Origin: Chitinophaga lutea
GTDB lineage: Bacteria; Bacteroidota; Bacteroidia; Chitinophagales; Chitinophagaceae
Assembly: GCF_003813775.1 (NCBI RefSeq)
Contig: NZ_RPDH01000003.1
Location: 620,001-684,000, forward strand
Length of the DNA: 64,000 nucleotides
Direction: 5' to 3'
The notes below the pieces were generated by a model. It worked only from the letters and a program-made list of their open reading frames with translations, did not search any database and was not told the DNA's origin. Positions 24,416 to 32,372 of the stretch are shown piece by piece; the stretch's first letter is position 1, and every line of letters begins with the position of its first letter. A program made the position numbers and the translations under genes.

Positions 24416-24498
24416 CCATACGCCACCCATACGCCATCTATACGCCACCTATACGTTACCTCTTATAGGGGTAACGTATCCCTATCGGAAGGGTATCG
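24416..24498. repeat. 11-bp tandem repeats running into a perfect inverted repeat
   Basis: Four 11-bp units stand head to tail at 24416-24459: CCATACGCCAC, CCATACGCCAT, CTATACGCCAC, CTATACGTTAC. The last unit begins the perfect dyad ATACGTTACC (24451-24460) and GGTAACGTAT (24470-24479). An outer pair, CGATACCC (24410-24417) and GGGTATCG (24491-24498), encloses everything, so the whole block can fold into a nested hairpin. It lies between the 3' ends of two convergent genes. A locus with the same design but another sequence is at 37352-37494. Confidence 0.75.
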
Positions 24499-24589
24499 AA
24501 GAGGTGAGGTTCGCCGGGGTTTCATCAATAGGGTGGCTTATCCGGCTATAGATTTACACCGCTATTCGGGAAGTTTGACATGGGTTGCC

Positions 24590-24793
24590 CATGTCCTGAA
24601 CAGGGTTTACAGCCTTTTTGGTGCAAACACGACCCGGATTTATGCAGTTCGCCCAAGCCGGTCAGGGTGAAACAACTCATTGAATTTGCTGGTCCATCCG
24701 GGATGCAAACAGGCTTGTTTGCATTACGTCTGTGCCGTATGCCAACAGTTTTGTCTGAATCGCCTGATACTTTCCGGCAAAGGGGGAAACGAC
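24590..24793. other. Non-coding stretch with further perfect hairpins
   Basis: No open frame here resembles a protein. ATGCAAACA (24703-24711) pairs perfectly with TGTTTGCAT (24716-24724) around GGCT. CCCGGAT near 24635 is complementary to ATCCGGG near 24697. The stretch may be a structured 3' region or a small RNA. I see no promoter. Confidence 0.35.
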
Positions 24794-24820
24794 GAAGCCC
24801 CGGCAAAGTGCCGGGGCTTC
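24794..24820. terminator. Terminator hairpin of ppa
   Basis: GAAGCCCCGGC (24794-24804) pairs perfectly with GCCGGGGCTTC (24810-24820) around AAAGT. It lies 22 bp beyond the ppa stop codon on the minus strand. The T-run on that strand is short (TTT after a few bases). Confidence 0.65.
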
Positions 24821-24841
24821 GGAATATGGTCTGTTCAGCGA

Positions 24842-25387
24842 TTATTGTTTACCGCCGAAAGTGGTGTCGTACAATTTGAAAGCGTCGATGATGATCTGTT
24901 CCGCCTTTGCCTTGTTCTGGAACTCTTCCACCTTTACGGTTTTGTTTTCCAGTTTTTTGTATTCTTCGAAGAAGTGGCGCATCTCGTCGATGAAGTGCGG
25001 GGGCAGTTCGGAGATGTCGTTGATGTGGTTCACGCTCATGTCGTGTGCGGCCACGGCAATGATCTTGTCGTCCGCTTCGCCGCCGTCGATCATCTGCATA
25101 ACGCCGATCACTTTGGCGTCCATGATGCAGAGGGGCACGCAGTCTATCTGGGAGAGGATGAGAATGTCCAGCGGGTCATTGTCATCGCAATACGTTTTCG
25201 GAATAAAACCGTAGTTGGCCGGGTAGTATACGGAAGAATACAATACACGGTCGAGTTTCAGCAATCCGCTTTCCTTATCCAGCTCGTATTTGGCACGGGA
25301 GCCTTTCGGTATTTCAATAATACCGGTCACTACATGCGGGGCGTTATCACCGGGGCTCACGTTGTGCCAGGGATTCGTTGTCGTCAT
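24842..25387 (-). CDS. ppa: Inorganic pyrophosphatase, family I
   Basis: The 181-residue cytoplasmic enzyme hydrolyses pyrophosphate to two phosphates and pulls biosynthetic reactions forward. Family I features are in order: [40 protein letters not shown], the metal-binding [11 protein letters not shown] loop and [20 protein letters not shown] with later aspartates. Length and motif spacing match bacterial Ppa. A lone -7-like TAATTTTG (plus 25487-25494) about 100 bp upstream may be its promoter. Confidence 0.95.
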   Translation of the reverse strand: MTTTNPWHNVSPGDNAPHVVTGIIEIPKGSRAKYELDKESGLLKLDRVLYSSVYYPANYGFIPKTYCDDNDPLDILILSQIDCVPLCIMDAKVIGVMQMIDGGEADDKIIAVAAHDMSVNHINDISELPPHFIDEMRHFFEEYKKLENKTVKVEEFQNKAKAEQIIIDAFKLYDTTFGGKQ

Positions 25388-25570
25388 TCAATCTTCATTT
25401 AAAAAAGTATACAATCTCGTACAGCAGGGCCTTGCAGGAGCTTGTCGGTTTGATCAGGAATGCCCTGCCCGGTTTGCTGACGGCGGCAAAATTAAGGAAC
25501 AAACCCCGGAATTGCTATAAAAAATGTGAAATGCAGTATGCTTTACCGTTAAAATGTGCGTGGCATATAG

Positions 25571-26032
25571 TCATTTAGCAGCTGTAGAATCCGTGGCGGC
25601 CGGCGCCATATTGTTCATGTCCATTGCGCCGGGCGCTACATAGGTAGGAAGGATGCTTTCGAGTGTCAGGGATATTTTCCACTGTCCGCTTTCTTTGACC
25701 AGTTGCAGGGTTTCCTGCTGGCTGGCGGAAGAATTGAGAATGGTTACCGTGGCTTTGTCGCCCTCTTCTTTATGATCTACTACTTCCAGCTGGGCGTTCT
25801 TGATTTTTTCGCGCTCGTTTTCGTTGCGCTTGCCGTCAAAAATGGAGTACAGCAGTATAACCTGTTGGGATTCTTTGGTAGCATATTCCTTGGCACGTTC
25901 GAAGTTCGATTCCTGGATGGCGTGCATGAATTCGAGGGCCACCTCCTGCGGTTCAGGCCGTTTTTTACAGCCGCTGAAGATGATCGCCCCCGAAACGCAC
26001 ACCAAAAATACAATTCGCCTGTAATAGCTCAT
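25571..26032 (-). CDS. DUF4878-type lipoprotein
   Basis: The 153-residue protein begins with a lipoprotein signal (IVFLVCVSGAIIFSGC, with Cys22 as the acylated residue). The mature part resembles the DUF4878 cystatin- or NTF2-like fold: PEPQEVALEFMHAIQESNFE, then a curved sheet with VVDHKEEGDKATVTILNSS and a final strand WKISLTLE. A low-complexity tail rich in Met, Asn and Ala ends it. Such lipoproteins are common in Bacteroidota and their function is unknown. It is likely anchored in a periplasm-facing membrane. Confidence 0.75.
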   Translation of the reverse strand: MSYYRRIVFLVCVSGAIIFSGCKKRPEPQEVALEFMHAIQESNFERAKEYATKESQQVILLYSIFDGKRNENEREKIKNAQLEVVDHKEEGDKATVTILNSSASQQETLQLVKESGQWKISLTLESILPTYVAPGAMDMNNMAPAATDSTAAK

Positions 26033-26064
26033 GTGGTTGATAGGTTAAAGTTAATTGTCATTAT

Positions 26065-26096
26065 CAAAATTAGCAGGAATCGCTCAATTGCGCAAC
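26065..26096 (-). promoter_or_regulatory. Candidate promoter of the DUF4878 lipoprotein gene
   Basis: Read on the minus strand, TAATTTTG (plus 26065-26072) is an exact TAnnTTTG box. GTTG (plus 26093-26096) lies 20 bp upstream as the -33 element. The start codon is 33 bp downstream of the -7 box. Confidence 0.45.
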
Positions 26097-26122
26097 TTAC
26101 AATAACGGCTGTTAATATACTG

Positions 26123-27085
26123 TTAATTGTGCTCTTCCTTGTTTGCGTCGTAAGCCTTGATGATGGCCTTTACCAGCCTGTGCCGAACCACATCTTCCTC
26201 GTCCAGTTCCAGGTACCCGATACCGTCGATATTCCGGAGAATACGGGTGGCTTTGCCCAGCCCGCTTTTCTGGTTTTTGGGCAGGTCGATCTGGGTAAGG
26301 TCGCCGGTAATGATGGCCTTGGCGGACGACCCGATACGGGTCAGGAACATCTTCATCTGGAGGTCGGTGGAGTTCTGCGCCTCATCCAGGAGAATAAAGG
26401 CATTGTCCAGCGTACGGCCGCGCATGTAAGCCAGCGGGGCGATCTCGATGATGCGGTTGGTCATGAAATAACTGAGCTTGTCGGCCGGGATCATGTCGTC
26501 CAGCGCATCGTACAGGGGGCGCAGGTAGGGATCGATCTTTTCCTTCAGATCGCCGGGCAGGAAACCGAGGCTTTCGCCGGCTTCCACCGCGGGGCGGGTT
26601 AAAATGATCTTTCTGACAGCCTTGTTTTTGAGGGCTCTTACGGCCAGGGCCACCGCGGTATAGGTTTTACCGGTACCGGCAGGGCCGATGGCGAAAACGA
26701 TGTCGTTTTTATCCGCCAGGGCCACCATCTTTTTCTGGTTGGCCGTTTTCGCCCTTACCGTTCGTCCGTTGGGGCCGAATACCAGCACCTCGTTCGGGTT
26801 ACGGTCTTTAAAATGGTCGATGCCTGTTCCTTCTTCGTCACCCAGTATCTGCTCGAAATAATTTTCGCTGAGGTGGCCGTTCCGTTCCAGGTAACTGACA
26901 ATCTGCCCTATTTTTTCTTTCGCCGTGGCCACCTCTTCAGGGGCGCCGGACAGCTTGATCTGCGTGCCCCGGCTTAAGATTTTCAACAATGGGAACTTCT
27001 TTTTCAACAAGTCCAGTTTTCCGTTGTTCACCCCGAAAAATTCAATGGGGTTCACATTCTCAAGGTTAATGATCGATTCTGTCAA
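26123..27085 (-). CDS. PhoH-family ATPase (YbeZ/PhoL type)
   Basis: The 320-residue cytoplasmic protein is a PhoH-like P-loop ATPase of the YbeZ type, implicated in RNA metabolism and ribosome-associated functions alongside YbeY. An N-terminal KH-like region spans about residues 1-75. The ATPase core follows: Walker A GPAGTGKT at 134-141, LTRPAVEAGESLGFLPGDLK, and Walker B FILLDEAQNST near 231. GDLTQIDLPKNQKSGL completes the core. The ybeY gene is not adjacent. It follows purE by 78 bp on the same strand, with a GC-rich hairpin between them. Confidence 0.92.
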   Translation of the reverse strand: MTESIINLENVNPIEFFGVNNGKLDLLKKKFPLLKILSRGTQIKLSGAPEEVATAKEKIGQIVSYLERNGHLSENYFEQILGDEEGTGIDHFKDRNPNEVLVFGPNGRTVRAKTANQKKMVALADKNDIVFAIGPAGTGKTYTAVALAVRALKNKAVRKIILTRPAVEAGESLGFLPGDLKEKIDPYLRPLYDALDDMIPADKLSYFMTNRIIEIAPLAYMRGRTLDNAFILLDEAQNSTDLQMKMFLTRIGSSAKAIITGDLTQIDLPKNQKSGLGKATRILRNIDGIGYLELDEEDVVRHRLVKAIIKAYDANKEEHN

Positions 27086-27132
27086 GTGCGGTTCGATTTA
27101 AGTTTCTGCATTTCGGATCTGAACATGATGAA

Positions 27133-27152
27133 CCGGGCGGGAGCCCGCCCGG
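27133..27152. terminator. GC-rich hairpin between purE and the phoH-like gene
   Basis: CCGGGCGG (27133-27140) pairs with CCGCCCGG (27145-27152) around GAGC. There is no T-run on the minus strand. It may attenuate read-through from purE. Confidence 0.45.
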
Positions 27153-27163
27153 GAAAAGATGTC

Positions 27164-27619
27164 CTAAATCCGGTATCCGTTCTGTTTGAACGCTTCTACG
27201 CGTTCGGCAACCTTTGCGTCGCTGAGAGCGAGTATACGTGCGGCCAGTACTGCTGCGTTCCTGGCGCCGGCCTTTCCTACTGCCAGGGTGCCAACAGGCA
27301 GGCCGGCGGGCATTTGTACAATTGAATAAAGGGCGTCGATGCCTCCGGGCAGTCCACCGTCGAGGGGAACACCCAGTACGGGAAGGGAGGTGTAAGCCGA
27401 TACAACACCCGGTAAGGCTGCCGCCATACCAGCTGCCGCAATAATCACACCATACCCCTGGGGCTGTGCGTTGATCACCAGCTCACGCACCTTGTCCGGG
27501 TTGCGGTGGGCGGATGCCACGATCAGTTCACTTTCAATACCGAAAAACTGTAAATAATTCTGAGATTCCTGCATTACGGGTTTGTCGCTCTCGGAGCCCA
27601 TGAGTATTAATACTTTCAT
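27164..27619 (-). CDS. purE: N5-carboxyaminoimidazole ribonucleotide mutase PurE
   Basis: The 151-residue enzyme converts N5-CAIR to CAIR in purine synthesis. The class I signature is clear: ILMGSESDKPVMQESQNYL for the phosphate loop, VASAHRNPDKV with the catalytic histidine, and AAAGMAAALPGVVSAYTSLP. AVGKAGARNAAVLAARILAL ends the fold. In most bacteria this form works with PurK, which is not in the window. It is cytoplasmic. Confidence 0.95.
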   Translation of the reverse strand: MKVLILMGSESDKPVMQESQNYLQFFGIESELIVASAHRNPDKVRELVINAQPQGYGVIIAAAGMAAALPGVVSAYTSLPVLGVPLDGGLPGGIDALYSIVQMPAGLPVGTLAVGKAGARNAAVLAARILALSDAKVAERVEAFKQNGYRI

Positions 27620-27683
27620 CCTGTTACTTGATTTTTAACCTGCTATAATTTAACGTAAAAAATGGTCTGTTTGTTTCCTGGTC

Positions 27684-27715
27684 CAAAGATATTTAAAGTA
27701 GGCACGCTCCCCAAG
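27684..27715 (-). promoter_or_regulatory. Candidate purE promoter
   Basis: Read on the minus strand, TATCTTTG (plus 27684-27691) fits TAnnTTTG. CTTG (plus 27712-27715) lies 20 bp upstream as a weak -33 box. The leader to the ATG would be about 60 nt. Confidence 0.45.
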
Positions 27716-27831
27716 AATACCCGTGTGAATTTTTTGAAATACTGCGAATCTCCCATTGATAACATGATTTTGTATAATATAATTGTTATTTTTGGCGGCA
27801 TCCAAGTGCCTATGCCAAATTGAAGCGTTCC

Positions 27832-30441
27832 ATGAACAATGCCCTGCTACACCAGGTAGTGGAGGCCCTGCCGGACCCGGTGGTCGTTTTCGACCCGCAG
27901 CTCCGGCTCGTTTCCGTCAACCGCGCCTTCGCAGAAGACCATCAACAACACCTGGGAGTCGAACTGAAGGAGGGGGACAGCCTGCACGTCATCTGTGACG
28001 CTCATCCCCGTCTCGCCGAACTATTGCTGCTTAACTGTCAACGCGCCCTTACCGGCGAGCGTTTCAATATCACTTTGGCGTTCGGGAGCCCCCTGGTCCA
28101 TTACCAGGTGAGTTTCAGCCCGCTCTGCTGCGAAAACGGCCGTACGGAAATGGTGCTGATGATCATCCGGAACGTACAGCAGGAAGTGGAAGCCCGCGAA
28201 AACGAACGGTTTTTCCGCAGCGTGCTGGAAAACCTCCCCCTGGGCCTCCACGAACTGACGCCGGAAGGCAGCCACCGGAATATGAACGAAGCCCAGCGCC
28301 GCATCCTGGGCAGCGATCACCCGGCCGTCAACGGTCAGCCCTATAATGTCTTTGCGGACCCCATCAATGCCCGCAACGGCCTGAACGACCTGCTGGCGGA
28401 AGTGAAGCGCCTCAAAACGCCGGTCAAAAAGGAAATGTACCTGCAGTACCGCGAAGTGGTGTACGGGAACGTGACCCGCATCCAGCCCCTGTATTACGAA
28501 ACCACCGGCTTCCCCGTGCTCGACGGCAAGGGGGAGGTATCCTGCCTGTTCCTCACCCTCAACGAAATCACCGACCGGAAGCTGGCCCAGCTCAGCCTCG
28601 AAAAAAGCGAGCGTATGCTGCAGGCCATCGTGGAGCATCTGCCGGTAGGATATATCCAGTTCGACAGCTTCGGGTTCATCCGCCGGGTGAACCAGACGCA
28701 GCGCCGCTTTTTCCACCACGAAGCGCCCGGCCAGGGCATGGGGGGAAGCCTCAATCACGACGCGTTTTCAAAGCTGTTTGAGCTCGACCGCCTCTTCGCC
28801 CAGGTGCTGCAGCACGGCAAAATGGTGCGGCTGGAAAAGAAAATCGACTTCCTGCCGCCCCACCCGGGCAGCCACGAAGGGGAAGTGTTCCTCGACCTCA
28901 CCATGTTCCCCGTGGAAGACCCGGTAGACAAAGACCAGATCGTGGTGGCGCTGGTGAACGACATCACGGAAAAGAAACGCCAGGAGCTGGAAAACAACAA
29001 AACGCACGAGTTCCTGACGCAGACCGGTGAGATCGGCAAGATCGGGGGCTGGGAAGTGGACATGCTCACCCGCAACATGCGGTGGAGCGCGCAGACGTAC
29101 AAAATCCACGAACTGCCGCCCTACGCCGCCATGACCATGGAAAAGGCGCTGTCGTTCTTCACGGAAGTATCGCGCATCAAGATCGAACAGGCCTTCAAAG
29201 CCTGTATGGAGCGCGGCAAGGCCTTCGACCTGCAGGTGACCGTGCACACCGCCCGCAACAACCTGCTGCAGGCCCGCATCATCGGTAAACCGGAATACCG
29301 CAACGGCCGCATCATCCGCATTTACGGGGTGATACAGGACATCACCGAACAATACAAGATCAAACACCAGCTCACGCGCAACACCGAGCTGATGCGGCTC
29401 TTTTTCGACACGATCGATATGGGGTACGCCGTGATGGATAAAGACGGCAAGGTGAACTTCATCAACCGCAAGGCCCAGGAAATCGTGGACCACGGCAAGG
29501 TGATCGGCCGGAACATTTTTGAAGTGTTCCCCATGCTGGTGGGCTCCACCTTCCATGCGCGCGTGCAGCAGTGCATGGAGCTGCAGGCGCCCGTATCGTT
29601 TTCCAACTACCTGCCCGCGCCGGACAAATGGTACGAATTCCTGCTGGCGCCGATGCAGGACGGGAACATCTCGATCTTCACCCGCAACATCACCGACAGT
29701 AAAAAGATGCAGCGGGAGCTGCGCAAGGCCAACGACCAGCTTTCGTCGCTGAACAAGTACCTCGTGAACCAGAACAAACAGCTCGAGGATTTCGCGCACA
29801 TCACGTCCCACAACCTGCGCGCGCCTATCGCGAACCTGAAGGCGCTCATGCAGATCATGCATGAAACGGACGGGGAGGAGGAAAAAGAGCTGTACCGCAA
29901 CATGTTCGGGGAAGTGATCCGCAACATCGACGAAACGCTGAACGACCTGATAGAGATCGTGCAGATACGGAAAGACCTCAACGTGGAACGGGAACGTCTG
30001 GCTTTTTCGGACCGGCTGCAGAAGGTGAAAGACATCCTGTTCGTAGACATCGAAACCAGCGGCATCCGCATCACCACGGATTTCACGGAGGCGCCGGACC
30101 TGGAGTATCCCCGCATCTACCTCGACAGCATCCTGCAGAACCTGCTGACCAACGCGATCAAGTACCGTTCGCCGGAACGCAAGGCCACCGTGCATTTCAG
30201 GAGCAAGGTGTGCGACGGAGGGGTGGTGCTGACGGCGGAAGACAACGGTATCGGCATCGACATGGAACGGTACGGGAACAAATTATTCGGGTTCAGAAAA
30301 ACATTTCATAAAAACAGGGATGCGAAAGGAATAGGACTTTTTATCACCAAAAGCCAGATTGAAGCGATGGGCGGTAACATCACCGCCGAAAGCAGTCTGG
30401 GGCAAGGAACCAAATTTATCATTACCTTCAGACCCGAATAG
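27832..30441 (+). CDS. Soluble multi-PAS sensor histidine kinase
   Basis: The 869-residue kinase has no transmembrane helix. About five PAS/PAC units fill residues 1-620; examples are EALPDPVVVFDPQLRLVSVN at the start and FFDTIDMGYAVMDKDGKVNF near 525. A phospho-acceptor helix follows, with His660 in ITSHNLRAPIANLK. The catalytic domain has NLLTNAIKYRSPERKATV, the G1 box EDNGIGIDMERYGN and a G2 box in DAKGIGLFITKSQIEAMGGN. It should sense a cytoplasmic or diffusible signal. The frame could start at TTG 27820, but the ATG at 27832 is preferred. A TATTTTTG -7-like box (27787-27794) lies upstream of both. A one-domain response regulator follows after 7 bp. Confidence 0.9.
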   Translation: MNNALLHQVVEALPDPVVVFDPQLRLVSVNRAFAEDHQQHLGVELKEGDSLHVICDAHPRLAELLLLNCQRALTGERFNITLAFGSPLVHYQVSFSPLCCENGRTEMVLMIIRNVQQEVEARENERFFRSVLENLPLGLHELTPEGSHRNMNEAQRRILGSDHPAVNGQPYNVFADPINARNGLNDLLAEVKRLKTPVKKEMYLQYREVVYGNVTRIQPLYYETTGFPVLDGKGEVSCLFLTLNEITDRKLAQLSLEKSERMLQAIVEHLPVGYIQFDSFGFIRRVNQTQRRFFHHEAPGQGMGGSLNHDAFSKLFELDRLFAQVLQHGKMVRLEKKIDFLPPHPGSHEGEVFLDLTMFPVEDPVDKDQIVVALVNDITEKKRQELENNKTHEFLTQTGEIGKIGGWEVDMLTRNMRWSAQTYKIHELPPYAAMTMEKALSFFTEVSRIKIEQAFKACMERGKAFDLQVTVHTARNNLLQARIIGKPEYRNGRIIRIYGVIQDITEQYKIKHQLTRNTELMRLFFDTIDMGYAVMDKDGKVNFINRKAQEIVDHGKVIGRNIFEVFPMLVGSTFHARVQQCMELQAPVSFSNYLPAPDKWYEFLLAPMQDGNISIFTRNITDSKKMQRELRKANDQLSSLNKYLVNQNKQLEDFAHITSHNLRAPIANLKALMQIMHETDGEEEKELYRNMFGEVIRNIDETLNDLIEIVQIRKDLNVERERLAFSDRLQKVKDILFVDIETSGIRITTDFTEAPDLEYPRIYLDSILQNLLTNAIKYRSPERKATVHFRSKVCDGGVVLTAEDNGIGIDMERYGNKLFGFRKTFHKNRDAKGIGLFITKSQIEAMGGNITAESSLGQGTKFIITFRPE

Positions 30442-30448
30442 AAACTCT

Positions 30449-30841
30449 ATGAAGCCGTTACGCTCGATCTTTATAGTCGACGACGACCCCATTCACCAGC
30501 AGATCACCGAGATCATGCTGCAGCGACTGAACATATCCGAATCCGTGAGCCGGTTTTCCGACGCACAGGATGCGCTGGACTATATCAGCTCCAACCTGCA
30601 CGACCCCATGGCACTTCCCGACCTCATCCTGCTCGATCTGAACATGCCGGTGATGGATGGCTGGGAATTCCTGGAAGCGTTTGCTGCGGTGCGCGACAAA
30701 CTGCCCGGTAAAATCAGGGTGTACGTATTGACTTCCTCTATCGATGAAAAAGACCGGGAGCGGGTCAACGCTTTCTCTTTTGTGGACGGTTATCTCACCA
30801 AACCGCTGAGCAAGGACGTTATTTTACAGCTGGCGAAGTAA
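30449..30841 (+). CDS. Single-domain response regulator
   Basis: The 130-residue CheY-like receiver has no output domain. The acidic pocket is Asp11-Asp12-Asp13, the phosphorylation site Asp63 (LLDLNMPVMDGWEF), the switch Thr95 (VLTSS) and Lys118 (YLTKPL). It lies 7 bp behind the multi-PAS kinase and is almost certainly its phosphoacceptor. The signal must continue by protein contact or phosphorelay. The frame is open from 30359 inside the kinase gene, but the receiver fold starts at the ATG at 30449. Its last 23 bp overlap the 3' end of rpe on the other strand. Confidence 0.92.
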   Translation: MKPLRSIFIVDDDPIHQQITEIMLQRLNISESVSRFSDAQDALDYISSNLHDPMALPDLILLDLNMPVMDGWEFLEAFAAVRDKLPGKIRVYVLTSSIDEKDRERVNAFSFVDGYLTKPLSKDVILQLAK

Positions 30842-31523
30842 TCACGTTTTTCAGTGCGCTGATGGCGGCGATGGGGTCTTTGGCGCCGAATACGGAACTG
30901 CCGGCCACCAGTACGTCGGCGCCCGCTTCCACGATGGCGGCCGCATTGCCGAGGGTTACGCCGCCGTCTATTTCGATGAGGGCCTTCGAGCCCGATTCAT
31001 CGATCATTTTCCTCACCTGCCTTATTTTCGTGTATGTATGTTCGATATAGTGCTGGCCGCCGAAGCCGGGGTTCACGCTCATGAGCAGCACCACGTCCAC
31101 GTCGCCGATGATATCTTCGAGAAGGTGAATGGGCGTATGCGGGTTCACGGCCACGCCCGCCTTCATGCCCAGCCCCTTTATCTGCTGGATGTTGCGGTGC
31201 AGGTGGCGGCAGGCCTCTATATGCACGGACAGGATCTGAGCGCCCGCTTTAGCGAAATCCGCCGCATACTTTTCAGGTTCTTCGATCATCAGGTGCACAT
31301 CACAGACCTTTTTGCAGACTTTGGACAGCTGCGCGATCACCGGCAGGCCGAAACTGATGTTGGGCACAAAGCGGCCGTCCATCACGTCGAGGTGCAGCCA
31401 GGCGGCCTCGCTGTGATTGATCATGTCTACTTCCTTTCCCAGTTCGAGAAAATTGGCGGCAAGCAGGGAGGGTGCGATAACAGGTGTTTTCTTTTCCAAG
31501 GGCTGATGATTTATGCTATGCAA
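30819..31523 (-). CDS. rpe: Ribulose-phosphate 3-epimerase
   Basis: The 234-residue TIM-barrel enzyme interconverts ribulose 5-phosphate and xylulose 5-phosphate in the pentose phosphate pathway. All signatures are present: IAPSLLAANFLELGKEV, LHLDVMDGRFVPNISFG with the metal-binding residues, CDVHLMIEEPEKY, LLMSVNPGFGGQHYIEHTY and IEIDGGVTLGNAAAIVEAGA. It starts 2 bp after the TPR lipoprotein gene's stop codon and is the last gene of the thr-region transcript. Its 3' end overlaps the response-regulator gene by 23 bp. Confidence 0.95.
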   Translation of the reverse strand: MHSINHQPLEKKTPVIAPSLLAANFLELGKEVDMINHSEAAWLHLDVMDGRFVPNISFGLPVIAQLSKVCKKVCDVHLMIEEPEKYAADFAKAGAQILSVHIEACRHLHRNIQQIKGLGMKAGVAVNPHTPIHLLEDIIGDVDVVLLMSVNPGFGGQHYIEHTYTKIRQVRKMIDESGSKALIEIDGGVTLGNAAAIVEAGADVLVAGSSVFGAKDPIAAISALKNVITSPAVK

Positions 31524-31525
31524 AC

Positions 31526-32347
31526 TTACTGAATATTGTTGGCCACCGCGGAATCGAGCAAGGCTTTTGCGGCCGGGAAGTTTTTCCGGAACGAGAGCGC
31601 TTTGGTGAGGTCGTCGAGACCGGCGGGGCGGTTGCCGGCCGCCAGCAGGGTTCTGCCGCGATGATAAAATGCGTCGGCGTCCGTCGGATCCGCTTTGGCC
31701 GCCTGGTTAAAATAATGCAGCGCGGCTTCCGCGCGGCCTTTCGCTTCTTCCTGCAACCCCAGCGCAATATAAGCGGGGCTGTACGCAGGGTTGCGGAGGA
31801 TGGCCTGCTGGTAGGCGGCAGCCGCTTTCGCCGGATTGTGGAGCTGTTCGAAACATTTCCCCGTTCCGTACAGCGCTTCCGCCGATGCGGAATCGATCGT
31901 GCCGGCAAGCTGGTAGTATGGCAAGGCGTCTTTGGCGGCGCCTTTCGCCAGCTGCAGGTCGGCGTTCATCATCACGGCCTCGTATTCGCTGGCTTTGCCT
32001 TTGAGCGTGATGACGGCGGAGAGGTGGCGGATGGATGCGGCGGTATCTTTCTGTTGCAGGGCGATGAAGGCGCGCACGTAATGCGCCTGGAAACCCTGGG
32101 CGCTGTCCTGCTCCAGCAGGGCCGCCACACTGTCGGCCGCGGCATATTCGCCGTGCTCGGCCAGCGCATTGGCAAGGTAGAGGCGCAGTTCCGGATCGCC
32201 GGGTTTTACCTGCAGATCGGCTTTGATATTGTTGATGGCGGTGGCGAGGGAGTCGGTATCGGGGATGGTGTTTTTTTGCTCCTGCACAGCGGGCTGGCAG
32301 GACGCAAAAAACACCAGTAATATCCATAAAGCGGGTAAGTATTTCAT
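31526..32347 (-). CDS. Tetratricopeptide-repeat lipoprotein
   Basis: The 273-residue protein has a lipoprotein signal (LPALWILLVFFASC). It is then made almost entirely of TPR-type helical pairs, for example DPELRLYLANALAEHGEYAA, DALPYYQLAGTIDSASAEAL and AEAALHYFNQAAKADPTDAD. TPR proteins act as scaffolds and the partner is unknown. The frame opens at a TTG (32356), but the ATG at 32345-32347 starts a proper signal peptide. It lies 25 bp after thrC and 2 bp before rpe on the same strand, so it is probably co-transcribed with both, although a link to threonine synthesis is not evident. Confidence 0.85.
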   Translation of the reverse strand: MKYLPALWILLVFFASCQPAVQEQKNTIPDTDSLATAINNIKADLQVKPGDPELRLYLANALAEHGEYAAADSVAALLEQDSAQGFQAHYVRAFIALQQKDTAASIRHLSAVITLKGKASEYEAVMMNADLQLAKGAAKDALPYYQLAGTIDSASAEALYGTGKCFEQLHNPAKAAAAYQQAILRNPAYSPAYIALGLQEEAKGRAEAALHYFNQAAKADPTDADAFYHRGRTLLAAGNRPAGLDDLTKALSFRKNFPAAKALLDSAVANNIQ

Positions 32348-32372
32348 TACCCGCAAACATATAAAAGAAACT

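Noticed and set aside
24416..24459. Tandem repeats as a CRISPR array
   Set aside because: The units are 11 bp and directly adjacent, without spacers, and no cas gene is in the window.
24356..24670. Plus-strand open frame of 104 codons after the C40 peptidase gene
   Set aside because: It translates the 11-bp tandem repeats and hairpins. No start signal and no recognisable protein.
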